DNA of 64,000 bases, from positions 77,692 to 141,691 of the forward strand of contig CALKIH010000047.1 in assembly GCA_937995335.1 (NCBI GenBank). The letters run 5' to 3'. Below the pieces are notes generated by a model. It saw only the letters and a program-made list of their open reading frames with translations. It searched no databases and was not told the origin of the DNA. This DNA comes from UBA2357 sp002344625. Lineage in GTDB: Bacteria > Pseudomonadota > Gammaproteobacteria > Burkholderiales > Rhodocyclaceae. Every line of letters starts with the position of its first letter. Positions within the stretch are counted from its first letter, which is position 1. The position numbers were made by a program, and so were the translations under genes. Below are positions 53,027 through 61,889 of the stretch, piece by piece.

Positions 53027-53782
53027 GTGACTCTTCGCCCCAGCATCCTGATCGTCGACGATCACCAGAGCATACGAGACCCCTTGTCAAAATATCTGCG
53101 TCGGTTTGACTTCGACGTTGAGACGGTCGGTGATGGCAAGGGCATGCGTGAGCTGCTGGCACAGCGCACGTTCAGCTTGATCGTGCTGGACGTCATGTTA
53201 CCTGGCGAAGATGGGCTATCACTATGTCGCTACGTGACCGAACATCTTGATATTCCGGTCATTCTCCTGACGGCCGTTACGGAGCAGGCTGATCGTATTG
53301 CGGGTCTCGAAGTGGGCGCCGATGACTATGTCGTCAAGCCGTTCGACCCCCGGGAACTGGTTGCGAGAATCCGTAGCGTGTTGCGCAGGGCCATACCCCA
53401 CGACAAGAAGACGGAAACACCGGATGCCGGTTCCGATACCGGGGTGCTGGCACCGCAAAAGCACTTCACTTTCGATGGCTGGCTCTTCAATACCAGGAAG
53501 CGTCAGTTGCGCAACCCTCAAGGCTCGAACATTCCCATCAGCACGGCGGAATTTCGTCTTTTGTGGGTTCTGCTTGAACACCCCAATCGTGTGTTGAGCC
53601 GAAGCCAGCTTCTTGATCTGACCCAACGTTCTGACTGCGTCTTGTTTGATCGCAGCATTGATAGCCAGATCAGCCGTTTGCGTAAAAAGCTGGAGCCGGA
53701 CCCCCGGCACCCCAGTTTGTTAAAGACCATTCGCGGCGATGGCTATCTGCTGGCGTCCAAGGTCACCGCCAGTACAGCATGA
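53027..53782 (+). CDS. OmpR-family response regulator (PirR/PfeR-like position)
   Basis: A response regulator of about 251 residues. I start at GTG 53027 (MTLRPSILIVDDHQ), since the upstream ATG at 52937 would put the Fur-like site inside the gene; no ribosome site helps. The receiver has DDH (Asp11, Asp12), phospho-Asp55 (IVLDVMLPG), T (LLTAVTEQADRIAGL) and Lys (VVKPFDPRELVARIRSVLRR). The winged-helix effector starts near 150 and ends FDRSIDSQISRLRKKLEPDPRHPSLLKTIRGDGYLLASKV. It overlaps the sensor kinase gene by 4 bp. Upstream of a catecholate receptor, this mirrors PfeRS-PfeA and PirRS-PirA. Confidence 0.92.
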   Translation: MTLRPSILIVDDHQSIRDPLSKYLRRFDFDVETVGDGKGMRELLAQRTFSLIVLDVMLPGEDGLSLCRYVTEHLDIPVILLTAVTEQADRIAGLEVGADDYVVKPFDPRELVARIRSVLRRAIPHDKKTETPDAGSDTGVLAPQKHFTFDGWLFNTRKRQLRNPQGSNIPISTAEFRLLWVLLEHPNRVLSRSQLLDLTQRSDCVLFDRSIDSQISRLRKKLEPDPRHPSLLKTIRGDGYLLASKVTASTA

Positions 53783-55152
53783 GACTGCTTCCACGCAGCC
53801 TGGCGGGCCAGCTTCTGGCGCTGCTGATCCTGGCGATGGTGGCTTCTCACCTCATTGCGGCACTGATCCTGTGGAAGTGGGGTACTTCCGACCAGATTCA
53901 TCCTTTGGCTGTCCGCAAGATTGAAGCAAGGCTGCTGAGCACGTACCGATTAGTGGTCTCGCATAGTGCTCTGGCCGACTCCGTGCTGGAAGCGCTCGAT
54001 CTGCCGGAATCGCGCTTCACGATAACAAGCCCCCCGCCCGGTACATCTCCCAGCATGGATGACCAGGAGGCAGCCCTGGCTCAGGCCATCCGCGATCGCC
54101 TGAGCTTGCCCGCCGGACAATCGGTACGCGCCCATCTCCGACAGGTCGACGCCCGGAGTTTCCCAATTGAGGAACACGCCCCGTCCTGGCTGGCCCAGGC
54201 CTTGAGCGGCGGCAACGCGTGGGCACTGGACATTGATATCGACCTTCCGAACGGAAAATCTCTGCACAGCCGGCACTGGCCGGCCATGATGCATCCCCAC
54301 TGGGATCGCGTACTAGGCTTCTCACTGCCTGTTGGCGTGTTGCCGATCAGCTTGATTGCCATTCTTTTCGGGCGGCGGATCATGCGACCGCTCAAACGCT
54401 TGGCGCTGGCAGCAGAACGCTTCAGCAGGGGCGACCATCCCCAGCAGTTGCCACTTGAAGGTCCCCAGGGCATTCGGGAGATTACCAACGCATTCAACGA
54501 GATGCAGGAACGCTTGGTCCGTTTCGTCAATGGCCGCACTCGGATGATCGCTGCCATCGGCCACGACCTGCGCACACCGCTGGCTTCGCTGCGCATACGT
54601 GCGGAATTGATCGACGACGACGAACTGCGCGAGGCGATGATTCTGACCTTGGATGAAATGAGTGTGATGGCGGAAGAAACATTGCACTTTGCGCAAGACG
54701 ATGCCAAACGAGAGTCGACCCGTGCCGTCGAGCTCAGTGCGCTGATCAATGATGCTGTCAGCCATCATCGGATGCTGGGCAAGGAGGTGGAATGGACGGC
54801 GCCGCCCGCCACCCTCTATCACTGTCGCCCGGTTCACCTCAAGCGGGCATTGAACAATCTGATCGACAATGCGACGCGTTATGGTCGCACACGCGTCTGG
54901 CTGCGCCTCGGCGAAGCAGGTGAAGATATCCGCATCGAGGTCGAAGACGAAGGCCCGGGCATTGCCCCCGACCAGCTCGATCGAGCGTTCGAGCCCTTCG
55001 TCCGCTTGGATGCTGCTCGCGGCCCCGAAACCGGCGGCACGGGCCTCGGCTTGGCCATCGCGCGTTCTTGTATCAGAGCCCATGGCGGCGAGGTAACGCT
55101 GCACAACCGTCCCGAAGGTGGCCTGCTCGCGGTCATCACACTACCAGCCTGA
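53779..55152 (+). CDS. sensor histidine kinase paired with the siderophore regulator
   Basis: A 457-residue sensor kinase. TM1 at about 9-32, periplasmic sensor about 35-178, TM2 about 180-198, HAMP, then phospho-His262 (AIGHDLRTPLASLR). The N box is LKRALNNLIDNATRYG, G boxes DEGPGIAP and GGTGLGLAIARS. ATG overlaps the regulator stop as ATGA. It probably senses a ferric siderophore or envelope signal and controls the receptor 376 bp downstream; the ligand is unknown. The sequence around it is somewhat less GC-rich than the left half of the window. Confidence 0.93.
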   Translation: MRLLPRSLAGQLLALLILAMVASHLIAALILWKWGTSDQIHPLAVRKIEARLLSTYRLVVSHSALADSVLEALDLPESRFTITSPPPGTSPSMDDQEAALAQAIRDRLSLPAGQSVRAHLRQVDARSFPIEEHAPSWLAQALSGGNAWALDIDIDLPNGKSLHSRHWPAMMHPHWDRVLGFSLPVGVLPISLIAILFGRRIMRPLKRLALAAERFSRGDHPQQLPLEGPQGIREITNAFNEMQERLVRFVNGRTRMIAAIGHDLRTPLASLRIRAELIDDDELREAMILTLDEMSVMAEETLHFAQDDAKRESTRAVELSALINDAVSHHRMLGKEVEWTAPPATLYHCRPVHLKRALNNLIDNATRYGRTRVWLRLGEAGEDIRIEVEDEGPGIAPDQLDRAFEPFVRLDAARGPETGGTGLGLAIARSCIRAHGGEVTLHNRPEGGLLAVITLPA

Positions 55153-55527
55153 ATTCCCGCAGTCCCGGCGCCATCGGGATCACTCCATTTCCAGACTCGA
55201 GGCGGTGTCGCAGGCCAGCGCACCGCCGGCAGTCTTGTGGGTGATTGTGTCGACGCATGTCAACAAAGCGCGCAAAGCGCCATCGTTGCCACGATTCGCC
55301 CAACTCCCGCCATATCAAAAAGCAATCATTCGCATTTAGAGATCTCTTCACATTGCTCCATGCGTGTGACGCGATCGCTATCGCAGTCCCGTCTCGGAAG
55401 CCGGATGCACACCGATTCCGGGGTTTATTTTTGCTCGAGGAATCCGCCAGCCACCAAGGCGTCGCGACAAACGCGTCGTCTCGGCCCGCAAGCGCCCTCG
55501 CTCACCACTTCGCAATAGGAAAGACCG
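55153..55527. other. 375-bp upstream region of the siderophore receptor gene
   Basis: No ORF with a ribosome site. It holds a Fur-like site (55321-55339), a TTGCCA box (55286) that could be a -35, and a chance or real GGAAT-N16-CGTC match (55439-55463). AGGAAAG precedes the receptor ATG. Confidence 0.55.
55321..55339. promoter_or_regulatory. weak candidate Fur box before the siderophore receptor
   Basis: On the minus strand the site reads CTAAATGCGAATGATTGCT, sharing GCGAATGA with the stronger site at 52994 and matching 9 of 19 Fur consensus positions. It lies about 190 bp before the receptor ATG, in the expected control region. Confidence 0.35.
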
Positions 55528-57840
55528 ATGACGCGCCGTCGAATCGAGGAACGCAACACCCTGTCGCATCCTGAACTTCAATACCAAGAGCCTGAATGCG
55601 CCAACGCATCCCCTCGTGCTCATTCCCAGGTACCCCAATCGCCCGCAAGCAAGTGTCTATCCGAATCCACACTCGGACTTCTTCTCCCGGTTCTCGCGGT
55701 ATCGATTACCGTTTCGGGTCCGGCCGCGGCACAGGACGCCCGGGAAGGTGAGGTCGAACTGGCCCCGACCGTCGTAACCGGCCAACACGATCGCCTCAAC
55801 GTCAGCCAAGGCAGCGCGGCAACCCTGACCGCCCCGTTGTTGAACACGCCGCGGACGGTCAGGGTCATCACCCGGCGCGAGATCGAGGAACGCGGCGCCA
55901 CCTCGGTCGAAGACATCCTGCGCACCACACCCGGCGTCACGCTCGGCAGCGGCGAAGGTGGCACCCCCTTCGGCATGCGTCCCTATATCCGGGGATTCGA
56001 GGCCGCTTTCAGTATCGCCGTCGATGGCGTGCGCACGCGAGGCCGGACGACCTATGAAAGCTTCAACATCGAAAACATCGAAATCAACATGGGATCCGAC
56101 GGCGTCACATCGGGAGCCGGTTCGGCAGGCGGCAGTATCAGCCTCAACTCGAAGGAGCCACGCATGGGCGAGCGCTTCAACGATCTCTCGGTCATGTTCG
56201 GCAATGCCTCCCAACAGCGCGCCACGTACGACGGCAACTTCTCCTTTTCCGATGACGTCAGCGGGCGTCTGAATCTGCTCTGGCAGGATTCGGGGGTGCC
56301 CGGTAGCAAGCACGTCGAAGACAACAAGGAGGGCATCGCGCCCTCAATCGCCTGGAACATCGACGGCGACAACAAGCTGACCTTCAAATTTCAACACGTC
56401 AAAAGCACGGGGCGCCCCGGCGCGCGCGTACCTTTTGCAAACGCGGCCTACAACGCCAACAGTCATATTCCAGGCTGGGCGGACTACGGCTCTGGCACAC
56501 CCGGCGACCCGCATCTACCGCTCGAGAACATCGATCGCGACAACTATTACGGCGTGCTTGGACGCGACTTCCGCGAGGCGAACAATTCCAGCGCGCACCT
56601 CAAGTTCGAACATGCATTCGCCAACGACTTCCTGCTGACCTCGGGACTGTCGTGGATCGAAACCGACGTAAAAATGGCCATCATGCGACCGGCGGTCACC
56701 ATTGCCAACGGTCAGTTCATGGTTGCGCGTAACGGCAACGGCGGCTACCGCGCCTCCAATCGCGATACCGAAACCGCCACGTTTAACACGAATGTCCGTG
56801 GTGAGTTCAATTTCGGCGGATTCGAGCATAGCGTATCGTTTGGTGTCGAGGTGGCCCGCGACCGGGTCCGCAACGGGTCCTCGACCACGACGGTGACGAC
56901 GCCCAACCAAACACCACTGTTCAATCCGGACCCCTTCAGCCCGTTTACCACTACGGGATCGTTCGGCCCGCTCGGCACGCCGGTCAAGACCGACACGGAG
57001 GCACTCTACGCCTTCGATACCGTGAAACTCAACGATCGGTGGATGGTCAACGGCGGTGTCCGCATCGAGGATTTCGAGATCGACGATGGTGCCCAGCGCT
57101 GGGGCGATACGCTCACGGACTACCAAATCGGCATCATGTTCAAGCCGATTGCGAATGCAACGATCTACGCTTCGCTGAATACGACTTCATCGCCTCCGGG
57201 CGCCTGCGCCAATCAGGGCGGCGGCAACTGCCCGTCAGAATCGCTCAACGAATTCACCACCAGCACCAAAGCCGAACAGACCCGCAACACGGAACTCGGC
57301 ATCAAATGGGATTCGTCGGGCGGCGATCTCTCGCTGAACGCCGCCATCTACAACACCGAGAAAGACAACGCGCGCATCGCCGATGAGGACGGCAACTACA
57401 CATTGAATGCGGGCAATCATCGCGGACGCGGATTCGACCTGGGCGTAGCCGGGCAAATCAACAGACGGTGGGCGGCCACCGCCGGCTATACCTATCTCGA
57501 CGCCGAACAGACGGACAACGACACCCGCAACACTCCCATCAACACGGCCAAACACACGTTCTCTTTCTGGACGACCTACGCCATCAGCGACAAGATTACG
57601 CTTGGCGGCGGAGCCAATCATGTCAGCCGCAAGTACGTGAACCCGGAAAACACCTATGCGGTGCCCGCGTACTGGCGCGCCGATGCAATGGCCTCTTACC
57701 GGCTCAACCCCAAGACCTCGGTTCAACTCAACGTTACCAACCTGTTCGACGAGCGGTACTACGACTCCTCCCACGTCGGATCTTTCGCGACCATACAACC
57801 CGGCCGCAGCCTCACCGCACGACTGAACTACAGCTTTTGA
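55528..57840 (+). CDS. TonB-dependent catecholate siderophore receptor (Fiu-like)
   Basis: A 770-residue TonB-dependent outer-membrane receptor. The long N-terminus (about 68 residues) ends in a signal core (LLLPVLAVSITVSGPAAAQ). A TonB box (LAPTVVTG) follows. The plug has LLNTPRTVRVITRREIEERGATSVEDILRTTPGVTLGSGEGG and YIRGFE, the barrel ends NLFDERYYDSSHVGSFATIQPGRSLTARLNYSF. Plug and barrel features place it with Fiu/PiuA-type catecholate receptors. The receptor is downstream of a two-component system and upstream of a PiuC-like gene, like fiu-ybiX and piuA-piuC. The start is ATG 55528 with AGGAAAG. Confidence 0.94.
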   Translation: MTRRRIEERNTLSHPELQYQEPECANASPRAHSQVPQSPASKCLSESTLGLLLPVLAVSITVSGPAAAQDAREGEVELAPTVVTGQHDRLNVSQGSAATLTAPLLNTPRTVRVITRREIEERGATSVEDILRTTPGVTLGSGEGGTPFGMRPYIRGFEAAFSIAVDGVRTRGRTTYESFNIENIEINMGSDGVTSGAGSAGGSISLNSKEPRMGERFNDLSVMFGNASQQRATYDGNFSFSDDVSGRLNLLWQDSGVPGSKHVEDNKEGIAPSIAWNIDGDNKLTFKFQHVKSTGRPGARVPFANAAYNANSHIPGWADYGSGTPGDPHLPLENIDRDNYYGVLGRDFREANNSSAHLKFEHAFANDFLLTSGLSWIETDVKMAIMRPAVTIANGQFMVARNGNGGYRASNRDTETATFNTNVRGEFNFGGFEHSVSFGVEVARDRVRNGSSTTTVTTPNQTPLFNPDPFSPFTTTGSFGPLGTPVKTDTEALYAFDTVKLNDRWMVNGGVRIEDFEIDDGAQRWGDTLTDYQIGIMFKPIANATIYASLNTTSSPPGACANQGGGNCPSESLNEFTTSTKAEQTRNTELGIKWDSSGGDLSLNAAIYNTEKDNARIADEDGNYTLNAGNHRGRGFDLGVAGQINRRWAATAGYTYLDAEQTDNDTRNTPINTAKHTFSFWTTYAISDKITLGGGANHVSRKYVNPENTYAVPAYWRADAMASYRLNPKTSVQLNVTNLFDERYYDSSHVGSFATIQPGRSLTARLNYSF

Positions 57841-57898
57841 TTCAGCGCTGTTCACAAACTGAAGCTAACTACATTTTTCGCTTCTTGGAGTTGCGACG

Positions 57899-58270
57899 AT
57901 GAATCGGAGCATGTTGCGGGACACCCAGTGGGCGCGCATCGAGATGTTGTGCGCAGGCAAAGCAAAAGAACGCGGCGTCGCAGGACGCGACAATCGTATG
58001 TTCGTCGAGGCGGTACTGTGGGTCACACACACCGGCTCACCATGGCGCAACCTGCCCAAGCAGTTCGGGCGGTGGCACACAGCGTATATCCGCGCCTATC
58101 GTTGGAGCAGGAAAGGCATCTGGGCGCAGATGGCCGAAGCGCTCAAGGGCGATGCCGATCTGGCGCAGCTGTTCATCGACTCAACGATCGTGCGCGCGCA
58201 CCAGGGTGCCGCGGACGCGCAAGAAAAACGCGGGAGCAAGAAGCGCCTGGATGCAGCCAAGGCCGATTGA
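57899..58270 (+). pseudogene. truncated IS5-family transposase (DUF4096, orfA-like)
   Basis: A 123-codon remnant: MNRSMLRDTQWARIEMLCAGKAKERGVAGRDNRMFVEAVLWVTHTGSPWRNLPKQFGRWHTAYIRAYRWSRKGIW is the N-terminal DUF4096 domain of IS427-like IS5 elements. FIDSTIVRAHQGA gives only the first catalytic Asp. The partner reading frame (orfB, with the remaining acidic residues) is missing, since the sequence after 58270 has no transposase match in any frame. The remnant lies between the receptor and the PiuC-like gene. It may have lost its right half by deletion. No terminal inverted repeat could be paired. Confidence 0.8.
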
Positions 58271-58282
58271 GGCTGGAATGCA

Positions 58283-58322
58283 CGGTGGTCGAGGTGAGGG
58301 ACGCCCCTTCACCTCGACACCG
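58283..58322. repeat. imperfect 40-bp palindrome after the transposase remnant
   Basis: CGGTGGTCGAGGTGAGGG is followed after 3 nt by an almost complementary arm with two bulges, ending near 58322. It could be a hairpin terminator without T-tract, a REP-like unit, or a trace of the element's right end. Confidence 0.6.
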
Positions 58323-58414
58323 AACCAGCAACCCGGCGGCCGGCACCGGCGAAGCAGCCGAGCGCGTCAAAGTACTTCACCCCGATTGTCAATACACACC
58401 AGGCTTTGCGCCCC

Positions 58415-59098
58415 ATGCTCGTAACCATTCCGGACTTACTGACTCCAGCAGAAATCACCCATATCCGCCAGAGGCTGGAAGACACCCAGTGGATCTGCGG
58501 TCGGCGCACGGCCGGCGATCAGGCCGCAAAGGTGAAGAACAACCTTCAACTTCCCGTGGAGAGCACCGATGCAGTCGAACTCGGCAACATCGTGCTGGGT
58601 GCGCTGGGGCGCAACGCCATCTATTCCTCCGCCGCACTGCCACTGCACGTGCTGCCACCGATGTTCAACCGTTACGACGAGGGCATGGACTTTGGAACCC
58701 ACGTGGATGGCTCCATACGCGTGATTCCGGGCACCGCGCAACGCATCCGCACCGACGTATCCACCACGGTTTTCCTATCGTCACCCGAGGAATATGACGG
58801 CGGCGAGCTCGTGGTACATGACACCTACGGCGAGAAACGCGTCAAGTTACCGGCAGGCCACGCAGTGATCTATCCGGCAACCAGCCTGCATTCAATCACA
58901 CCGGTGACGCGCGGCTCTCGCTGGGCGTGCTTCTTCTGGGCCCAGTCGATGGTGCCCGACGACTGGAAGCGGCGCATGCTCTATGAACTCGATCTGTCGA
59001 TCATGCGCATCCGATCGCTACTGCCCGACGACGATGAAGCCGTAACGGGGATCGTTGCCCATTATCACAATCTAATCCGCCAATGGGGGACGACGTGA
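58415..59098 (+). CDS. piuC: PiuC/YbiX-like Fe(II)/2-oxoglutarate hydroxylase
   Basis: A 227-residue PKHD-type dioxygenase from ATG 58415 (a TTG at 58406 is less likely). The iron ligands are visible: His96 and Asp98 (GTHVDGSIR), and His159 (TSLHSITPVTRGSR), with Arg169 for 2-oxoglutarate. These numbers match YbiX/PiuC. Genes of this kind follow catecholate siderophore receptors and are thought to modify the ligand or be iron-responsive; the natural substrate is not established. It comes after the IS remnant, 316 bp beyond the end of the TonB barrel. Confidence 0.92.
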   Translation: MLVTIPDLLTPAEITHIRQRLEDTQWICGRRTAGDQAAKVKNNLQLPVESTDAVELGNIVLGALGRNAIYSSAALPLHVLPPMFNRYDEGMDFGTHVDGSIRVIPGTAQRIRTDVSTTVFLSSPEEYDGGELVVHDTYGEKRVKLPAGHAVIYPATSLHSITPVTRGSRWACFFWAQSMVPDDWKRRMLYELDLSIMRIRSLLPDDDEAVTGIVAHYHNLIRQWGTT

Positions 59099-59254
59099 GG
59101 CATAGCCGCAAACACGCCTTCCCATGCACACCCCCCACGGCGCCGATTTCGACCGGGCGTAATCATCATTGCCCGGTGTTTCCGCCAACCGGACGGCGTG
59201 TTTCATCGCCACCGGTCATGGCAATGGATCAACATTGTCGAGGAACACGCACAT

Positions 59255-60382
59255 ATGCTCCCAACACTAGCGCAGATTCCCGCCGAAGTCGTCTCCGTGG
59301 GTGACTACGAGCCCTTGGCGCGCGAGCGCATGAGCGCATCGGCGTGGGCCTACTTGCAGGGCGGTGCGGCCGACGAGCTCACCTTGCGCGACAACCTCGA
59401 CGCCTTCCGCCGGCTGCGCCTGCTACCGCGCGTATTGACGGATGTTGGCGGTGGCGATATCGAACTGGCCCTGCTAAACCATCGTCATGCATCCCCCATC
59501 CTCCTGGCACCCGTGGCGTATCAGCAACTCGCCCACCCCGAGGGCGAACTGGCCACCGCGTTGGCAGCCTCTGCGATGCAGACCTGCATGGTCGTCAGCA
59601 CGCAGGCCAGTACTTCGCTCGAAACGCTAGCACAGGCAACGCAGGGTCCACTATGGTTCCAGCTCTACATCCAGCTCGATCGCGCCTTCACTCGGGAACT
59701 GGTCGCGCGAGCGGAGGCAGCCGGTTACCAGGCGCTGGTCGTCACAGTGGATGCCCCGGTCAACGGCGTACGCAACCGCGAACAGCGCACCGGATTCACG
59801 CTGCCCCAAGGCGTGGTGGCGGTCAATCTGGAGGGCATGCGCTCACTGCCGGATGAGCCTGTGCGTGCTGGTGGCATCCCACTGTTGCAGACCAAGCTCG
59901 TACGTAGCGCCACGACGTGGGATGACGTGCAATGGCTGCGGTCGATCACAAAACTTCCCATTCTGCTCAAGGGCATTCTTGCTCCCGGCGATGCGGTACG
60001 TGCGGCCGACGAAGGCATCGCGGGCGTCGTCGTGTCAAACCACGGTGGACGCACGCTGGACGGCCTACCGGCCACCATCGACGCATTGCCAGCGATCGCC
60101 CACGCCGTTGAAGGGCGCATTCCCTTGCTCTTGGACGGAGGTATCCGCCGTGGCACCGACATCTTCAAAGCCTTGGCACTGGGCGCATCCGCAGTGCTGA
60201 TTGGACGGCCCTTCGTACATGGTCTCGCCGCAGCCGGGGCCTCGGGCGTGGTGCATGTCCTACACATCCTGCGCACCGAGTTGGAGATCGCCATGGTCCT
60301 GACGGGTTGCCGTACCCTGGCCGACATCGACATCACACGGTTGGTGCAGCCGCTCAATTGCTCTTGTCATCGGCACAGCTGA
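59255..60382 (+). CDS. FMN-dependent alpha-hydroxy-acid oxidase (LldD/glycolate oxidase-like)
   Basis: A 375-residue FMN enzyme from ATG 59255 (GAGGA 11 nt upstream). ERMSASAWAYLQGGAADELTLRDN and LAPVAYQQLAHPEGELATALAASA start the barrel. WFQLYIQLD, ALVVTVDAPVNGVRNREQRTGF, and VVVSNHGGRTLDGLPAT (active-site His and Arg) follow. LLDGGIRRGTDIFKALALGASAVLIGRPF binds FMN phosphate. Substrate (lactate, glycolate or mandelate) is not readable. It lies 157 bp after the PiuC-like gene on the same strand, a link not expected from iron uptake alone. Confidence 0.9.
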   Translation: MLPTLAQIPAEVVSVGDYEPLARERMSASAWAYLQGGAADELTLRDNLDAFRRLRLLPRVLTDVGGGDIELALLNHRHASPILLAPVAYQQLAHPEGELATALAASAMQTCMVVSTQASTSLETLAQATQGPLWFQLYIQLDRAFTRELVARAEAAGYQALVVTVDAPVNGVRNREQRTGFTLPQGVVAVNLEGMRSLPDEPVRAGGIPLLQTKLVRSATTWDDVQWLRSITKLPILLKGILAPGDAVRAADEGIAGVVVSNHGGRTLDGLPATIDALPAIAHAVEGRIPLLLDGGIRRGTDIFKALALGASAVLIGRPFVHGLAAAGASGVVHVLHILRTELEIAMVLTGCRTLADIDITRLVQPLNCSCHRHS

Positions 60383-60494
60383 AGCCCGAGACCGCTGCCT
60401 GGGCGGCTCGACTCTGCGTGCGCGCCACCGGCGCTCGTCGATCTGCGCCTTGAGGTTACGAAAAGGCGCGCGTTGACTTCGGATACCAACGCCA

Positions 60495-61889
60495 TCAGAG
60501 CGTCCATGGCGATACATCGCCGCCCCGTGCGATCGCGAGCCGAAACCTCAATCCGGGCTCGGCCCGCACGGCCGTGAGAATCCAGCCATGTGCCAACGCA
60601 ATTTCCTGGCAAATGGACAAACCCAGCCCTGCCCCGTGGTCGCGCCGATGCGCCGCGCGCCAGAACCGCTCGAACAACAGGGGAAGCTGAGCTGCATCGA
60701 CGCCTGGCCCTGAATCCCGCACTGTCACCGCGTCGCGTTGAATTTCCACGCTGACGATCGTCTTTGCAGGTGCGTGCTGAATGGCGTTCTCCAACAGATT
60801 CTTCAGCACAGTAAACAAGGCGCCGCGGTCGGCCTGCCACTCCACGTTGTCGGCAACGGCGGATACCTCCAAGCGCACGTCGGCGGCACCGGCCATGCGT
60901 TGCAGATAAGCCGCGGCCTCGTCGGCTGCATCCTGCACCCGGACGGTGGTGAAGTTGTAGTTGTGCGCCTCGCTGGCCTCAGCCAGAAGCAGTAGCTGCT
61001 GCACCTGACGCGTCATGTATTCGACATCGCTCAAGAGCGCGTCACGATCCTGAGGGCCATCTTCCCCCAGCTCTATCTGCGCACGAATCAACGCGAGTGG
61101 CGTCTTCAACTCGTGCGCCGCGGTACCGAGAAATTCCTTCTGCACGCGATAGCCGTTTTCGAGACGCTCCAGCACCCGATTGAAACTGTCGACAAGCGGG
61201 GCAATCTCCGAGGGGACGACTTCCGTCTTCAGTCGGGCATGAATGGAGCGCGGCGAGATTGCTGCCGCAGACTCCGATACATCTCGCAGTGGCTTGAGGG
61301 TGTAGCGCAAGGTAAGGTAGGCGCACAGGCCAAAGGCGACGAGCAGCACGAGGCTGAATACCGTAACGCCGGTTACCACCAGCGGCAACGCGATGCGATG
61401 ATGGAGGAGTTCCATGAACCGCGCGCTGGCCGCGAACTGCAGGTACCACGTCCGGCCACCATGCTCGAGCGGCTCGGTGACTCCATATACGACCAATCCC
61501 TCGTGCCCGAAGTCGAAGCTCCCACGCACCAACCGGAGGAAATCTCCGCCAGCCGGCCAGAATCTCTCTCCGGCATTCGAGGCAGCGACCGCCTTCCCGG
61601 CGTCGTCCAGGATTCGATACGCAATTTCGCGCTGGGGACCTTCGTACAGCCACGCCAGATCGTCCATGCTGGCATCGAATCCGACGGGTCTGCCATTGCC
61701 GTCGAACCTGATCTTTTCCGCCAGCCCCTCCGCAGCGTCAGCCAGGTCCATCCGGGCCAGTTTATCGCTCTGAAGCACCGCTACTGCGGCGATCACGACC
61801 AGCGCAATGCTGAGAATCATGCCGAAAACATAGGCCAGCAGAACCTTCAACCTCAGGCTATTCAGCGGAATCTTCTTCGCGGAGCGCAT
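60495..61889 (-). CDS. sensor histidine kinase of the mipA operon
   Basis: A 464-residue sensor kinase from ATG 61889 (AGAGGG upstream), overlapping the regulator by 32 bp; a TTG at 61850 is a later option. TM1 about 17-40, periplasmic domain about 42-165, TM2 about 166-190, HAMP, phospho-His259 (AAHELKTPLALIR). The N box is VLKNLLENAIQHAP, G boxes DSGPGVDA and GAGLGLSICQEIAL. The group resembles QseC/PmrB-type kinases. It is the last gene of mipA-regulator-kinase. The trigger is unknown. Confidence 0.92.
   Translation of the reverse strand: MRSAKKIPLNSLRLKVLLAYVFGMILSIALVVIAAVAVLQSDKLARMDLADAAEGLAEKIRFDGNGRPVGFDASMDDLAWLYEGPQREIAYRILDDAGKAVAASNAGERFWPAGGDFLRLVRGSFDFGHEGLVVYGVTEPLEHGGRTWYLQFAASARFMELLHHRIALPLVVTGVTVFSLVLLVAFGLCAYLTLRYTLKPLRDVSESAAAISPRSIHARLKTEVVPSEIAPLVDSFNRVLERLENGYRVQKEFLGTAAHELKTPLALIRAQIELGEDGPQDRDALLSDVEYMTRQVQQLLLLAEASEAHNYNFTTVRVQDAADEAAAYLQRMAGAADVRLEVSAVADNVEWQADRGALFTVLKNLLENAIQHAPAKTIVSVEIQRDAVTVRDSGPGVDAAQLPLLFERFWRAAHRRDHGAGLGLSICQEIALAHGWILTAVRAEPGLRFRLAIARGGDVSPWTL

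Noticed and set aside
55439..55463. GGAAT-N16-CGTC upstream of the siderophore receptor, close to the ECF motif
   Set aside because: The last base of the -10 box and the following RT differ from all four regulon copies. A match this loose is expected about twice per window by chance, so it is not counted.
58271..58414. A frameshifted orfB completing the IS5 transposase
   Set aside because: None of the three forward frames after 58270 shows IS5 orfB motifs before the PiuC-like start, so the element is treated as truncated rather than frameshifted.
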